Source: Triangularia verruculosa
Taxonomy: Eukaryota > Ascomycota > Sordariomycetes > Sordariales > Podosporaceae
Assembly (NCBI GenBank): GCA_033296885.1
Contig: MU863903.1
Span: 1 to 64,000 of the forward strand
Length of the DNA stretch: 64,000 nucleotides
Direction: 5' to 3'
The notes beneath the pieces were generated by a model, which worked only from the letters and a program-made list of their open reading frames with translations, was not told the DNA's origin and did not search any database. Below, one piece after another: positions 63,947-64,000 of the stretch (within the stretch, counting starts at the first letter, position 1; every line of letters begins with the position of its first letter). A program made the position numbers and the translations under genes.

Positions 63947-64000
63947 GTTGAATGCTCCTCGGGGATGCGGCGAGCACCAAGAGCATCGTGGAGGCTGTTC

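Noticed and set aside
1..64000. CRISPR array, rRNA operon or prokaryotic features
   Set aside because: The sequence is clearly from a spliceosomal eukaryote; the short tandem repeats lack unique spacers of even length.

Overview
The window looks like nuclear DNA of a filamentous ascomycete, most likely a Sordariomycete and perhaps of the Sordariales. It has compact genes with 50-100-nt introns (GTAAGT/GTATGT donors, CTAAC-like branch sites), long pyrimidine-rich spacers, fungus-specific families (patatin-NB-ARC-TPR NLR proteins, fungal DUF2235, Kre9/KNH-type GPI proteins) and many short inverted-repeat elements. The taxonomic placement is inference from gene style, not from a marker gene.

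Layout. 1-2200 has no protein gene, but 620-1930 holds five diverged copies of a unit made of a TATA motif, a hairpin 30-36 bp downstream and, usually, a T5 run. 2202-3910 is an F-box/TPR-like protein. 4538-5624 is a kinase remnant without an N-lobe. 6154-6636 holds two inverted-repeat elements. 6683-8279 is a DUF2235 hydrolase. 9701-12307 is a GTPBP1/2-type GTPase. 13036-19668 carries a small acidic hypothetical protein, a SNAP-25-like SNARE, a Dhr2-like DEAH helicase and the SDH assembly factor SDHAF3. 19826-30078 is a head-to-head pair of paralogous patatin-NB-ARC-TPR NLR genes, with related fold-back repeats in their shared upstream region and just beyond the right-hand gene. 30744-34060 is alanyl-tRNA synthetase with a probable upstream mitochondrial extension. 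Then come a conserved hypothetical, an RCR-like PY-motif membrane protein, a Ptc7-type PP2C phosphatase, a Kre9/KNH-like GPI protein, a protein-histidine methyltransferase (Hpm1), a Baeyer-Villiger-type flavin monooxygenase, mitochondrial threonyl-tRNA synthetase and a fungal transmembrane coiled-coil protein. 53.6-56.5 kb is repeat-rich and encloses a gene interrupted by one in-frame TAG. The last stretch has a Pro/Ser-rich protein, the U3 processome factor Utp11 and a CorA-like transporter.

Most genes are unrelated housekeeping functions and do not form a pathway. Mitochondrial functions recur (SDHAF3, AlaRS, ThrRS, Ptc7). The accessory part is the NLR pair, the DUF2235 hydrolase and the inverted-repeat elements, consistent with a self/non-self recognition region. 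The most unusual signal is the hairpin array at 620-1930: its stems carry paired substitutions between copies and each copy has a promoter-like TATA at fixed distance, so it may be a family of small structured RNA genes. Exon joins were derived by hand from splice consensus, reading frame and family similarity; no search or alignment program was run.
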